Below, one piece after another: positions 51,201 through 56,640 of a DNA stretch of 62,000 nt (position 1 is the stretch's first letter; every line of letters starts with the position of its first letter). The notes under the pieces are model-generated. The model saw only the letters and a program-made list of their open reading frames with translations, had not been told where the DNA came from and made no database searches. The translations under genes and the position numbers were made by a program. The DNA comes from Branchiostoma floridae. Lineage: Eukaryota; Chordata; Leptocardii; Amphioxiformes; Branchiostomatidae. The stretch lies in assembly GCF_000003815.2 (NCBI RefSeq), contig NC_049984.1:4342927-4404926 (forward strand), written 5' to 3'.

Positions 51201-53985
51201 CCCTGGAGGAGAAACATCACTCAATATATCAGTAACTACAAGTCTTCGTTCTCTTAAAACTTTGTCTCCGATAAAAAGCGTCGATTAAAGTTCCTGCTTA
51301 TTTACCGAAGCAACAAATGTCCTTCAACGCACACCAAGTTGCATAATAGTATAAAGACTTACATGAACCTGGGAAAGACTTTCTCAAATCCCTTAAGACG
51401 AGCAGGATGCTTAAGAAGGAAGTCGCTCGCATTTTGCTTGTCGGAGAACAGATCTGTAAGCTAAAGCTTTAAATGGACATACACGCTGGGTACACTGAGA
51501 CTGAAGGATGGCTCGCCACCAGGCAAAAGATGGAAACGTTGCCAAAGTGTTCTCCACTGCGATTCCCCCCTCCCCAGACCTCTATTCATCATGCCACTTG
51601 TAGGATGGACTGATAATGACATTGGGAGATGCTTTACTCCGGGAAGAGCAAGTCGATACACGTCAATGTTTCCTTCTCATGCCGGATTTGTGGGCTCGCG
51701 ATTAGAGGTTTGCATGGCTGCCAACAATCTTTGCTCGACCTTAACATTACACCGCACAAATGCTCTTTCCTAAAGTAGTAGAGCGCAAGATGCTCAAGTA
51801 ATACTAATAGACAGTCTAATATAAATAAGTAATAAGGACATCTGTCCATCTTATAGGAATCCCTGAAAAGGATGTATTTTGCAAGGACATTCAGTTGACT
51901 GGCTTTGAGCACTACTGATATTAATCTCAACATTAAACCACACTAAAGATAAATGCACTTTTTCTACAATTAGCACATAAGATGCTCAAGTAATAGACAT
52001 AGACAGTTTGAGAACATGTGTCCATCTTATATTATAGGAATCCCTGAAAAGGATGTATTTGGCAAGAACATCCAGTTGACTGTCTTTGAGCACTAACACT
52101 AATCTTCACATCAAACAACACAAAAGCTGATCCTTAAAATGCACTTTTTCTAGAGGTATAACATGAAATGCTCAAGAGAAGTAATAGACAACCTAAGGAC
52201 ATGTGTTCACATTGAAGGAATCTTTGCAAAGGATGTACCTATAGAAAGAACACTGGCTATCTTTAAGTACTAACATTACCTCTGTCCAGACTATACTACT
52301 ATAATACTAGACAAGTACATGTAAGTACACAAATGCTATTTCCCCACAAGACATAAGATGCTCAAATGCAAGACATCTTCAGGGCATGTTTCAATGTCAT
52401 CAGTATTCTTGAAAAGGAAACATTAATCAGAACATCAACTGTCTTGAAGTACTAGTCAAGTGCCAACTATCTACCTCTAAAATACTAAAGTGCATAACTG
52501 TTCATTCCCCTCGAGTAGAATGTCAAAGCTAGACAGTTTAAAGCCATGTCTCTGTGTAATCCTGGTCTCCTGAACATTTAGGATTATGTTAAACTTAATG
52601 GCAAGACCATTGACTGTCTAAGTACTTAAGGGTGAGTCCAGGAAAATTGCATGGTTCATGCACCACAACGATGCACTAAAGGCAGGGGAGTAATGATTTC
52701 AGAAAAAGCTTTCCACTGTCCAAAAGAGGAGGACTTAGTAACCCTAATCCTTGCTTGCGGTAACATGCTTGATATAAAAGCCATTTTTGTCAAAATGCGT
52801 ATACTGTATAAACCATCAGTGACTGTTGAGTACGCATAGTTTGACAAATAATGATGCTGACACAAGGAGAAAGAATGGCAATGCCTTTTTGTGACACTGC
52901 TGCTCTACAATACCTTCCATGTCCATCACATAACAGTTACGGCACAATAATCCTTACATAAACCTCAAAATACTATTACAGCATGCAGTAAAAAATATGT
53001 GATCCTTGCAAATTGTTTCAAGAAAAATGTTTTTTTTTAAATCCAGGCCTTGAGCAATTTGCCCTTCCTCTTAACCTGCTTTTTCAAGGTCCAATCTTCA
53101 AAAAAACATGCAGAGCAAATTTTCCAAGTCAACAATACTCAATCAACGACACACACATATATATATCACTTTCCCAGTCGCTGGTTTTTGATAACCAATT
53201 TCCACCTTCACCATAACAACAGGTCTATGCTGTAACGCAGCAGGTTGATATCTGCTTAATTAAATTCTTGTGCCTCGTTAAGGCGAAAAGATTTGCGCAT
53301 GTAAACATCGGAGGTGTGCCTTATTGATTCTGCAGCGTGACACTTATCTCTCGTCTGTACACATCACTAGAAACGGGTGCTCGATTCTCACGTTAAGCTA
53401 ATAAGTATTCCTAGAACTACGCGCTGCAGATTTTCGTATTTGAAGGCAGCCACTTAGAAACGATGACTTTGTGCCAAGAATCATTCCGAACATTCCACTG
53501 TGTTAGAATAGATACACGCTGAGACAAGGTCATAAGAAAGGAAATACACCGATAGTTAATATTGATTTTTGCAAGCAGTATCTTTAGTTACGTTTCGCTA
53601 TGAACTTAGAGAGAGGCATTGTCGGGGAGGCTCTAGGTTTCTGTGACAAAAGACCACCAAGTCTTCGGATTTAAGAAAAACAAACAAAGCAATCATTCAA
53701 TGCCTACTATATATATATTATATTCACCCATCAGAAGGAGATTTTTTTCCTTCTTTCGTTATCAAAAGCACCGATCCAAAAGCATCCACCCAAATCATTT
53801 TACGATGCATGCGATGTAACACAGACAACAACAGACCCGGAAGAAACATCATCTCTGCATTCTCGTATTAAAGCAAGACAAGCATCTCAATTCCCTACCT
53901 GGTTGAAGTTGTACTGGTTGAATTGGCTGTAACAGCTCACCACATGCCCACTATAAGCATGCTGGTTGTGATACACGATATCCAT
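8197..53985 (-). CDS. TOX: TOX-family HMG-box protein gene (eight coding exons, one 41.5-kb intron)
   Basis: Joining eight minus-strand exons (53985-53899, 12409-12226, 11899-11529, 11140-10985, 10408-10232, 9787-9596, 9244-9111, 8257-8197) gives 1362 nt: 453 residues and a TGA stop. Every junction is GT-AG and in phase. Residues 30-50 hold the family motif [20 protein letters not shown]. Residues 235-247 are a basic nuclear-localisation stretch. An HMG box of about 249-317 begins [14 protein letters not shown] and is nearly identical to vertebrate TOX. The C-terminus carries the CxxxxC, YCSNECVV and HCRDVF signature of TOX2/3/4-type proteins. TOX proteins are nuclear DNA-bending regulators, known in vertebrates for lymphocyte and neural development; the role here is inferred. 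The length is slightly below vertebrate TOX (about 500-600). The start is the only ATG giving MD at the exon-1 head, as in vertebrates. Identity is near certain; transcript ends and isoforms are not. Confidence 0.95.
8264..8293. repeat. (AAAC)n microsatellite serving as polypyrimidine tract
   Basis: Tetranucleotide AAAC/AAAT run. On the minus strand it is the T-rich tract directly upstream of the exon 8 acceptor. Confidence 0.8.
8745..8915 (-). repeat. Two degenerate tRNA-derived SINE-like fragments
   Basis: On the minus strand, two similar segments carry B-box-like cores: GGTCCTGGGTTAAATCCCC (near 8745-8775) and GGTTCTGAGTTAAATCC (near 8848-8872). Each is followed by TGACA-type sequence. 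They resemble 3' parts of tRNA-derived SINEs. The A box is not clear, so this is tentative. Confidence 0.4.
8977..9024 (-). pseudogene. Broken duplicate of the 3' end of TOX exon 7
   Basis: These 48 bp match the exon 7 end (9111-9158) with two mismatches; the copies lie 134 bp apart, separated mainly by GAGT repeats and other intronic sequence. The copy would encode [15 protein letters not shown], with D to G and V to I changes. It ends CAG|GAAACC, so the GT donor is missing, and there is no adjacent acceptor. It is best read as a non-functional exon fragment. Confidence 0.85.
9025..9095. repeat. (GAGT)n / (GAGC)n microsatellite
   Basis: Imperfect GAGT tetranucleotide run between exon 7 and its truncated copy. 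It is a plausible site of slippage or unequal exchange for that duplication. Confidence 0.85.
9111..9244 (-). CDS. TOX: TOX coding exon 7 (cysteine-rich C-terminal motif)
   Basis: 134 nt encoding residues 390-433 plus two bases of 434. Acceptor TCTCTAG, donor CAG|GTAAC. It encodes [20 protein letters not shown], then a segment with [18 protein letters not shown]. The cysteine and histidine spacing is shared with vertebrate TOX2, TOX3 and TOX4 C-termini and is likely metal-binding (inference). Confidence 0.93.
9596..9787 (-). CDS. TOX: TOX coding exon 6 (proline/serine-rich linker)
   Basis: 192 nt, phase 0 at both ends, residues 326-389. Acceptor CCTTCCAG, donor CAG|GTAAGC. It contains [19 protein letters not shown], where LRNIAPKPN matches the conserved [10 protein letters not shown] of vertebrate TOX, followed by a low-complexity Pro/Ser/His/Gln stretch. 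Confidence 0.93.
9840..9890 (+). repeat. tRNA-derived SINE fragment (candidate)
   Basis: TGGCCAAGTGAGTTTGCC resembles a pol III A box. After tRNA-like spacing comes GAGTTTGATCCG, resembling a B box. Short and degenerate, with no tail seen; probably a SINE relic in the intron. Confidence 0.4.
10232..10408 (-). CDS. TOX: TOX coding exon 5 (second part of HMG box)
   Basis: 177 nt, phase 0, residues 267-325. Acceptor TTCCTGGACAG, donor CAG|GTCAG. It encodes [20 protein letters not shown], then [20 protein letters not shown], then the third-helix end [18 protein letters not shown]. This is almost residue-for-residue the vertebrate TOX box, including the W of helix 2. Confidence 0.96.
10800..10975. 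repeat. Degenerate (AATG)n low-complexity stretch
   Basis: Repeated GAATG/AATGA words with interruptions, inside the intron between exons 4 and 5. Confidence 0.7.
10985..11140 (-). CDS. TOX: TOX coding exon 4 (NLS and first part of HMG box)
   Basis: 156 nt, phase 0, residues 215-266. Acceptor CCTAGCACAG, donor CAG|GTCTG. It encodes [20 protein letters not shown], then the basic run [20 protein letters not shown], then [12 protein letters not shown]. The box is split by a phase-0 intron directly after DTQ. The alanine/proline run is an insertion relative to vertebrate TOX. Confidence 0.96.
11529..11899 (-). CDS. TOX: TOX coding exon 3 (serine-rich central region)
   Basis: 371 nt encoding residues 91-214; the first codon is split after one base. 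Acceptor TTTTTTCCAG, donor AAG|GTAATT. It includes [15 protein letters not shown], matching the vertebrate TOX segment LTTINQSQLSAQLGL, and [15 protein letters not shown], matching PSPPGSKSATPSPS. An acidic DGQDESDD stretch precedes the end. This part corresponds to the TOX transactivation region (family knowledge). Confidence 0.94.
12029..12055 (-). CDS. TOX: Candidate 27-nt alternative microexon of TOX
   Basis: Minus strand: TTTTTTCAG acceptor, then 27 nt encoding (G)MNTTSSSM(G), then GTAAGG donor. The microexon is phase 1 to phase 1, exactly compatible with exons 2 and 3, so inclusion would add nine residues without a frameshift. Its first 15 nt and upstream tract duplicate the start of exon 3 (MNTTS, 156 bp away). 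The splice sites look good, but use is unproven. Confidence 0.5.
12226..12409 (-). CDS. TOX: TOX coding exon 2 (N-terminal TOX motif)
   Basis: 184 nt encoding residues 30-90 plus one base. Acceptor TTTGCCACAG, donor [30 protein letters not shown] is the signature N-terminal TOX motif. The segment [19 protein letters not shown] matches the vertebrate FHPQNMDLPEITVSNML. Confidence 0.95.
13490..14480. promoter_or_regulatory. Candidate conserved non-coding block in TOX intron 1
   Basis: Complex, non-repetitive sequence of higher GC than its surroundings, with GCGCAGCACCCTGC and similar words near 13970-14010 and no coding pattern. Listed only as an enhancer candidate; conservation cannot be tested here. 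Confidence 0.2.
16420..16740. promoter_or_regulatory. Candidate conserved non-coding block
   Basis: CpG-containing complex sequence (GTTCCCGTCACCGTAACTCC, CGTACACGCGTATTGTC-like) in an otherwise AT-rich intron. No ORF or repeat structure. Enhancer candidate by composition only. Confidence 0.22.
18310..18795. repeat. Tandem repeat, about 3.5 copies of 135-190 bp
   Basis: Anchors TTTGTACACTCAATCTACTG, GTAAACTCAACCTATTGTAG and TTTGTACATTCAACCTGCAG head successive copies at about 18351, 18488 and 18679. The anchor ACAGGTGAATATAGGACT recurs at about 18437 and 18571, with shorter forms near 18640 and 18770. Confidence 0.8.
19180..19870. repeat. Tandem repeat, three good copies of about 160 bp plus a decayed fourth
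   Basis: GACAGATTCTGATTTACTTG starts copies at about 19188, 19349 and 19508. Each continues with TTCAAACATATTGAATTTC and AAAGATGACGAAAAT. A weaker fourth copy extends to about 19870. Confidence 0.88.
20884..20951. repeat. (AACCA)n pentanucleotide microsatellite
   Basis: About 13 near-perfect pentamer units. Confidence 0.97.
21560..21630. mobile_element. Fragment of the GCTGGCTA-ended element family
   Basis: TCTGTCCCAGGACAGAGGGACGGG aligns with the right end of the element at 43058-43408 (GTCAAAGGACGGAAGGACGGGTGCTGG). The terminus and left end are not recognisable, so this is a relic. Confidence 0.4.
21640..22330. promoter_or_regulatory. Candidate conserved non-coding block
   Basis: About 0.7 kb of complex sequence with CpG-rich words around 22150-22260. 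It has a 77-codon open frame at 21673 with no splice context or known domain. Enhancer candidate; conservation untested. Confidence 0.22.
23369..23940. repeat. Tandem repeat, five diverged copies of about 100-130 bp
   Basis: Each copy runs GATGGCCGAAAA-type, TATACTCTGACATG, TTTTTGGTTGTAAATC, CATTTGGTG, GGGAGCA. Copy heads lie near 23370, 23491, 23618, 23745 and 23845. The short minus-strand ORFs here are repeat by-products. Confidence 0.82.
24000..24240. promoter_or_regulatory. Candidate conserved non-coding block
   Basis: Unique complex sequence (TTGACTCCTTGCCCTTTCC, GCGTCTTTACGGCCAGGAGG) between repeat-rich regions. Enhancer candidate by composition only. Confidence 0.22.
25330..26110. repeat. 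Tandem repeat, four copies of about 170 bp
   Basis: Units share TCATTCAGTAACAGTCTCAA, CATGCTTTTTTGGGTAT, GACAAAGCTCCTTTATCCTC, CATCCATTCTGTACTTC and GGATGCCAAAGATATGACAA. The last two copies are more alike (GTAGCGATTATTGGGTAAAG at about 25888 and 26056), showing successive rounds of duplication. Confidence 0.88.
26465..26960. repeat. Tandem repeat, three copies of about 160 bp
   Basis: GGAGCTATAATTTTCATACC, AAAGCAACATGTTTTAAAAT and GTTATTTTCATGCC recur as variants near 26655-26690 and 26795-26830. ACAAGATATCATATTGAAA-type sequence also repeats. Confidence 0.8.
27030..27288. promoter_or_regulatory. Candidate conserved non-coding block
   Basis: GC-balanced unique sequence with CGTCATTAATCAAGGGCCCG near 27098 (homeodomain-like TAAT core) and several CpGs. 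It directly precedes the repeat-flanked insertion at 27350. Enhancer candidate; untested. Confidence 0.28.
27289..27738. mobile_element. Insertion A: 324-bp CAGGGCT element within 61/65-bp direct repeats
   Basis: The element spans 27350-27673. It starts CAGGGCTGGAAATACC and ends ATATTTCAAGCCCTG, giving 14-bp terminal inverted repeats with one mismatch. Inside, TGCAGGTA words occur near both ends. It is flanked exactly at its termini by direct repeats 27289-27349 and 27674-27738. These share GCGGGATTAGCGTCATGC / ACGGGATTAGCATCATGC, CTTGGTATG, GCCGATCCTTCTTC and the end CGCAT. Ends of this type suggest a hAT-like non-autonomous element, but hAT duplications are 8 bp. Confidence 0.8.
27895..28440. 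repeat. Tandem repeat, four copies of about 115-145 bp
   Basis: Each unit has TCATTAAAAAAAGGTGAGAA, CACGATAAAAGATGACC, TAAATTTCAGATAAAAATAC and TGAGCCATTG, then TTGAGCTTCACAATT and GACTACAATCAAAGC in the later copies. Confidence 0.9.
29180..29480. promoter_or_regulatory. Candidate conserved non-coding block
   Basis: GC-richer unique sequence (GACCACTTTCTACCCGGGAC, GGGGCGCGCGGACGATC) in AT-rich intron. The 66-codon frame at 29195 lacks exon features. Enhancer candidate only. Confidence 0.22.
31700..32130. promoter_or_regulatory. Candidate conserved enhancer block
   Basis: Unique, CpG-bearing sequence. TGCGCGCTGTCAAATTAAAT at about 31942 is a TGTCAAAT TALE-like core beside an AATTAAAT homeodomain-like core. 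TAGCGCTTATTAAAG and CAGCTG follow by about 31990. No coding pattern. This is the densest motif cluster in the intron; enhancer status is inference. Confidence 0.3.
32181..32212. repeat. Compound (TC)n(CA)n microsatellite
   Basis: TCTCTCTCTC followed by CACACACACACA. Confidence 0.85.
32870..33330. repeat. Tandem repeat, about three copies of 120-190 bp
   Basis: AAAGTCAGATGGCATACC, TGCTTTAGAAGACTTAGGTG and GTGAGTGGGAATTTTCG (32879-32936) return as AAAGTCAGCTGGCATACAGC and GTGAGTGGGATTTTTTTC (33051-33110). A partial third copy lies around 33165-33240. Confidence 0.72.
33530..35095. repeat. Tandem repeat, four to five copies of about 260-370 bp carrying a short ORF
   Basis: Copies begin near 33540, 33908, 34300, 34672 and (partial) 34960. 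Shared words are TTTGGAGTACAACTTCAAGG, AGGTTTTAATTGACAAGGCTG, GTACTGATGAGTGTGTG and AGCTGCTGTCCTAA. In the first three copies a plus-strand frame of about 55 codons, starting around [14 protein letters not shown] and ending NSFI-stop, stays open. The fourth copy is frameshifted. Differences between copies are mostly amino-acid-changing, so the frame is probably incidental. No known domain. Confidence 0.88.
35930..36140. repeat. Tandem duplication, two copies of about 110 bp
   Basis: CAAATACAGATTTTCCCTTT / CAAATACAGATTTTCCGTCT, then GTCTTTCGCTAAGTGCTGTC / GTCTTTTATTAAATGCTGTC, then TAGAAAAAAGGCCTG / TGAAAAAAGCCTG. Confidence 0.82.
36433..36640. mobile_element. MITE with CTGTAAYTGCA ends and TA target (208 bp)
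   Basis: The left end CTGTAACTGCAGAA and the inverse of the right end CTGTAATTGCATTT match. The arms also share TTTTCGCGGTGG. TA lies on both sides (36431-36432, 36641-36642). Tc1-mariner-type non-autonomous element (superfamily inferred from the TA target). Confidence 0.82.
36805..37155. mobile_element. Probable hAT-type non-autonomous element with 8-bp target duplication
   Basis: Perfect 8-bp direct repeats TTACATAC (36797-36804 and 37156-37163) flank a 351-bp insertion starting TAGGGGTGGATACCAG. The sister tandem copy shows the site with one TTACATAC-type word once its own MITE is removed. Internal ACCGGTAC and GACCGGTCCGG palindromes occur. The terminal inverted repeat is weak (GTGGAT shared), so ends are approximate. 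Confidence 0.65.
38338..39175. repeat. Tandem repeat, about six diverged copies of 115-150 bp
   Basis: The first two copies are nearly identical (CCCCATTAACTACTTTTGAC, AATTATACTGAAGAAGAGTC, GGATTCTTGCCTGGATTG at about 38356 and 38503). Later copies keep GAAGAATCTGATTCTCGCC, GTAAAATATGT, GAAAGATAATG and AACTTCCATG with growing divergence. Confidence 0.85.
39247..39302. repeat. (AATC)n tetranucleotide microsatellite
   Basis: About 13 units with one interruption (AATAAATTTATC). Confidence 0.95.
39302..40100. repeat. Tandem duplication, two copies offset by about 425 bp
   Basis: CCACAAGCATCATTATC, TATGCATTAACAGCTACAGG and TTATAGGTATTCAGTA at about 39306 and 39732; then ATTTATTGTTACTT with TTGACATAAAAATGAATC at about 39687 and 40050. 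Confidence 0.9.
40110..40560. promoter_or_regulatory. Candidate conserved enhancer block
   Basis: Long unique block with TAATATTACC-like and GGGATTAAA (bicoid/Otx-like, near 40315) words and a CpG-rich GCGCGGGCCGCGGCTGAATG near 40490. Frames here are short and lack splice signals. Enhancer status is inference. Confidence 0.28.
40900..41300. promoter_or_regulatory. Candidate conserved non-coding block
   Basis: Unique balanced sequence including ATGAGTCAGC (AP-1/Maf-like, near 41020) and GTTTGCCTATTCATTG-like words. No repeat or coding structure. Enhancer candidate only. Confidence 0.24.
42155..42385. repeat. Tandem repeat, about three short diverged copies
   Basis: CAAAATGGTCCACAGCGTTT, CAAAATGGTCCATGGTGTTT and AAAATGGTCCATGGTATTTC occur at about 42167, 42281 and 42325. 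Two are followed by AAAGCTTTGT and TTGAAAAAAA. Confidence 0.75.
42830..43448. mobile_element. Insertion C: 535-bp composite CAGGG element within 44/40-bp direct repeats
   Basis: Direct repeats 42830-42873 and 43409-43448 (GCTGCATCCCATC, then GGACTTTGATAATGG / GGACTTTGGTAATGG, then TATTG) abut the insertion 42874-43408 exactly. The left end CAGGGTTCGAAATAC is like insertion A. The right end GTGCTGGCTACAGCCCTG is like insertion B. A B-type left end, CAGGCTTGTAGCCAGC, lies at about 43058, so a B-type element (43058-43408) appears joined to an A-type fragment. Confidence 0.75.
44505..44725. repeat. tRNA-derived SINE copy
   Basis: A B-box-like ATGAGTTCGTTTCCCTGG near 44540 is followed by AGGGAGAGGCACTTAA, TTTCCTCACTCCACCCAGG, TGTAAATGAGTACCTGAC and TCGGTTGGAGAGGTAAAAG. 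From memory this CTCCACCCAGGTGTAAATG block is a central domain seen in SINEs of many marine invertebrates; I could not check the family name. The A box is weak. Confidence 0.6.
44985..45490. repeat. Minisatellite, five copies of about 95-110 bp
   Basis: AGCGTACTCAACTCGCATCA, CTCTAAAAGATACCCAAACA, TTTCCCTGTCTTGGACGTA and AGCAGCAGAAATTATACACC repeat five times with few changes, the youngest-looking array in the window. Confidence 0.95.
46090..46500. repeat. Tandem repeat, three copies of about 140-150 bp
   Basis: TCTACAGGAAGCGATGCTTA, TTTACACAATAACCGATCA, AAAGCTGAGGGAAGGCC and ACACCAGGTACGTTAACAAC recur near 46097, 46230 and 46379. Confidence 0.9.
46900..47230. promoter_or_regulatory. Candidate conserved non-coding block
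   Basis: Unique complex sequence (GCCTCTAATCACTACCC with a TAATC core near 46934; TTTCAGCTGTCTCGCACG near 46995). Enhancer candidate only. Confidence 0.25.
48620..49065. repeat. Tandem repeat, 2.5-3 copies of about 165-190 bp
   Basis: AGAAGGTTCTAGAAAGATTT, CTTGGTCAACTTTAGGTCA, TTTACCAGACTGTATATTTT and AAAATACATCCAATCATCTG recur near 48626, 48810 and 48972, with internal deletions. Confidence 0.92.
50160..50305. repeat. Dispersed repeat copy 1 (pair at 61545-61710)
   Basis: GCAAGTGGACAGCATAAAGC, GAGGGCTGTAGTCA, AACTCAGTGCATTAAAACAT and AAACCAGTGG align with 61548-61635 in the same orientation. Family unknown. Confidence 0.65.
50718..50995. mobile_element. A-type CAGGGCTCGAAATAC element lacking its right end
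   Basis: Starts CAGGGCTCGAAATAC, then GGTGCATGTGCACCCAGGTG, with TGGTGCACCTAATTTTTTT near the right side, paralleling the TGCAGGT words of insertion A. The final inverted repeat and any flanking duplication are not visible, so the copy is truncated. Confidence 0.55.
51760..52620. repeat. Tandem repeat, about five copies of 160-190 bp
   Basis: AAGATGCTCAAGTAATA, GACAGTCTAATATAAATAAG-type, ATCTTATAGGAATCCCTG, AAAAGGATGTATTTTGC, CATTCAGTTGACTGGC and TTTGAGCACTA recur near 51789, 51972, 52167, 52350 and (weak) 52510, with divergence rising to the right. Confidence 0.88.
53250..53480. promoter_or_regulatory. Candidate conserved non-coding block near TOX exon 1
   Basis: Unique balanced sequence (GCCTCGTTAAGGCGAAAAG, CGCATGTAAACATCGG with a TGTAAACA forkhead-like core) about 0.5 kb inside intron 1 from exon 1. 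Enhancer candidate only. Confidence 0.25.
53899..53985 (-). CDS. TOX: TOX coding exon 1 (start codon)
   Basis: 87 nt, 29 codons, from ATG (53985-53983) to CAG|GTAGG. It encodes [14 protein letters not shown], then [15 protein letters not shown], and joins exon 2 in phase 0. The MD start and Tyr-rich N-terminus resemble vertebrate TOX (MDVRFYP). An upstream ATG 16 nt before it is out of frame and stops after a few codons, so it is at most a tiny uORF. The exon is too short to be found by length; support is the donor, the phase and family resemblance. Confidence 0.8.
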
Positions 53986-54825
53986 ATCCCGGTCGGCGCA
54001 TCCGATGTGAGTCTATGATGTCAAGTTGCCGAGTGAGTAAAGCACTTCATCTACCGTGGTTACAACGGGCTTGGGCTGTACTAACGCCGGTCGGTCGACG
54101 GGAGAGAGAGAGAGAGAGAACAAAGGGAGTGTTTTCCCCGGATCGGACGACGCGCACACACAAACGGGGGGTGGCAGGGTGTTGCCAAACAGGACTGACT
54201 GACTGACAACAACAAGATAGGGGTGGGGGAGGGAGGGGGTCTTCCTGACACTGTCGGAGCTAACAAGTGGCTGTCGGCTGAGGGGAGCGGCGTTCCCGTG
54301 GCAGTCCTGGGAGACCTGATTATGCGGAGTGTTGACCGTGGCTGCTGTGTGCGAGGGGTTGTTATAGAATGGCAGAATGGCCCACGTGTGGGGAACGAGG
54401 CCAGTCTTTTGTTCTCTGTGCATCGCCCCTCCAGGCAAGCTCTTCCCACAATAGTGACTCACCCCCCACCTTAAAACAAGATCCCTTTATCTGTTTCTTT
54501 AATCCTTTACACTGTGAAATCTTAACTAACTCATTTATGATCTCCGGTCACCCGTTATGATCATCCCAGAACCCCCTGAGTGTGCGGCTGTAAACAGGGC
54601 ATCGCTACACGGAGAGACTTGTAAGGGAAATTAAGAGCTTGCCACACGAGTTACAAGTGATTGTCAGTAAAGGCGAATGCCCCGAACGCTCGCCACAATC
54701 CACCTCGCTACACCTGTCGTGTTAGGGCCGCGGCACGCGACAAACATTGACAAAGCGCGCAGAGTAAACACGGACCGCTGTTCACACCGTGTCAGGTGAG
54801 GAGGATTGAGCAAACACGGAACAGG
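53986..54825 (-). promoter_or_regulatory. TOX 5' UTR / promoter region (inferred)
   Basis: GC-richer than its surroundings, with CpGs and CACGTG at about 54382-54387. It is the expected site of the 5' UTR and promoter. No TATA box or transcription start can be assigned. It holds a GA microsatellite and, around 54370-54460, unique balanced sequence. A 149-codon minus frame here has no domain and no family match. Confidence 0.45.
54100..54119. repeat. (GA)n microsatellite
   Basis: Pure GAGA run in the presumed TOX leader or promoter, about 120 bp upstream of the start codon. Confidence 0.9.
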
Positions 54826-54829
54826 TGGT

Positions 54830-55560
54830 CACACATTTACACTGATACTGCTGACAAAAAACACTCTCCACTTTTGCTGCAACAACCTAGATACTGCAGT
54901 GAGACAAAGGATGTCTCCAATCCTCTCTTGGAACATTAGAAGCCTCGATTATTTGATGCAATTAATGCAATTAACCAATTGATCTTGCTTTCTTCTCATG
55001 CAAAAAAAGATACTGCTGACAAAAACACTTTCCACTTCTACTACAACAACCAAGATACTGCAGTGAGACAAAGAATGTCTCTAAACCTCTCTTGGAAAGT
55101 AAGAAGCCTCAATTCTTTGATGCAATTAACCAATTGATCTCCAAGCTTGTTTTCTTCTTATGAAAAAAAAAAATACTTTGGTGGGCAAAAACACTCTTCA
55201 CTTGTACTACAAGACGCTCCACATGTACTGCAGTACTGGGACAAAGAAATGCCGTCAAATCTCTCTTGGGACATAAAAACATTAAATTCTTTGCCCTTAT
55301 CAACTAATAGATCTTTAGATTTTGTTTCCTTCTTATGAAATAAAAACAATACACTTAATTGCTATAAAAAAACACTCTTTACTTGTACTTCAAGAAGTTC
55401 TACTGCTGCAGTGAAACAAAGAACAGCACCCTTAAACATCTCTTAGAACAAGTAATATATAAGATCTAGAGCCCTTAATTATTTGCTGTAATTAACCAAT
55501 CATTGATCTCAAAGTTTGTTTTCTCCTAATAAAAAACCACAACCCCATTCTCTACTTTAC
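54830..55560. repeat. Tandem repeat, four copies of about 165-180 bp
   Basis: ACTGCTGACAAAAAACACTC, CTACAACAACCAAGATACTG, CAGTGAGACAAAGGATGTC, CAATTAACCAATTGATCT and TTTCTTCTCATG recur near 54849, 55010, 55180 and 55365, with divergence increasing to the right. Confidence 0.9.
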
Positions 55561-56640
55561 TTTATCCCTTGATCCCTGAGCTTATTTCCTTTTGATTAAA
55601 AAATAACTGAGTCTTTTCCTAGCCACATAGAGTCCATTTCAAGTCAATGCACACACAGGTGTTTGTTGCCATTGCCTGTGATCAATTACAAATCTTTGTA
55701 ACCATTTGTAATCTATACTTCTAGAATTCCTGGATTTCCAAATATTTTGAACTTGTTCTTTAATTTATCTATAATTTTTCTATAGTTGTTATAAAACATT
55801 ATTTAGCTATATATAACTAGCTTGAAAAAATGTTACCCTAAGATTTGACATTTTTCTATTCATTACGAGGGGTTGAATAACAGCATTTGGCAATAATCCA
55901 TTATTCTTCATTTTTGCATAAAACTATCAGGACTCACCATTCCCATTACTGGGTCATCTCTACAATGGAGGGTTTCAGCCCCATTAATCAACATGGCAAA
56001 ATGACAAATCAAATCATCCCCAGAAAAACTCATTTATTTTGAAGAATACCAGCAACAATTCAAAAGTATTGTCCACCATGCAGACATTACTTTAGCATGA
56101 CATAATTCTGAAAGCCTGGACATGAATACAGAACATATTTTATAGCAGTAATAAGATTACATTCATCGTGGTTATGAATACCATTATAAAGTACACTCTT
56201 GGGGATAGTGTGAATGACCTGATTTGAAGTACATGTAGAATGTCTCACAATGTTCTGCAACATGCTAAACCTTTTAAACCAGAAACCAACCACTTGTAAA
56301 ATTTGCTATTGGGTTATTTGTCATTACATAATGACAAATTTCTTTTGAAAACAAAAAGCAAAAACAAAACTGGTAAAAAAGAGATCCCAATGGGGTTTTT
56401 GAGTGTGTTTATTAACAGAAGAAGTTGAGTTATCTAATGCATATTTCATACATGTAAATACTGGCAGTCACTTTAAATTTCTGCTTCTAACTTTCCTTTG
56501 TTTTGTGTTGCAGTTCTGCAGAGTTTGAAAAACGGCTTTAATCTCTTTGTTCTCTTCTGTCAAAAATGCTGACCTTTAAAAGCTGTTTGCTTAGGCTGAA
56601 ACGTTAAAAAATAGACTGGTTATTCAGTGCCAGAGGGGTG
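55561..56640. other. AT-rich flank, no gene seen
   Basis: AT-rich sequence with only short frames; no repeat array, transposon or RNA gene recognised. Confidence 0.4.

Larger units (their letters stand above)
12410..53898 (-). other. TOX intron 1 (41,489 bp)
   Basis: Bounded by donor GTAG (53898-53895) and acceptor CAG (12412-12410). No second gene was found inside. It holds about 16 local tandem duplications, several small transposons, a SINE and several blocks of complex balanced sequence. Large, regulation-bearing introns are common in developmental transcription-factor genes (inference). Segments without a separate entry (for example 12413-13490, 28440-29180, 29480-31690, 35100-35930, 52620-53250) show no recognisable element. 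Confidence 0.9.

Noticed and set aside
54013-54462. 149-codon minus-strand open frame just upstream of TOX exon 1
   Set aside because: Low-complexity Ser/Pro/His content, no domain, includes the GA microsatellite and is not joined to the TOX frame; most likely leader or promoter sequence.
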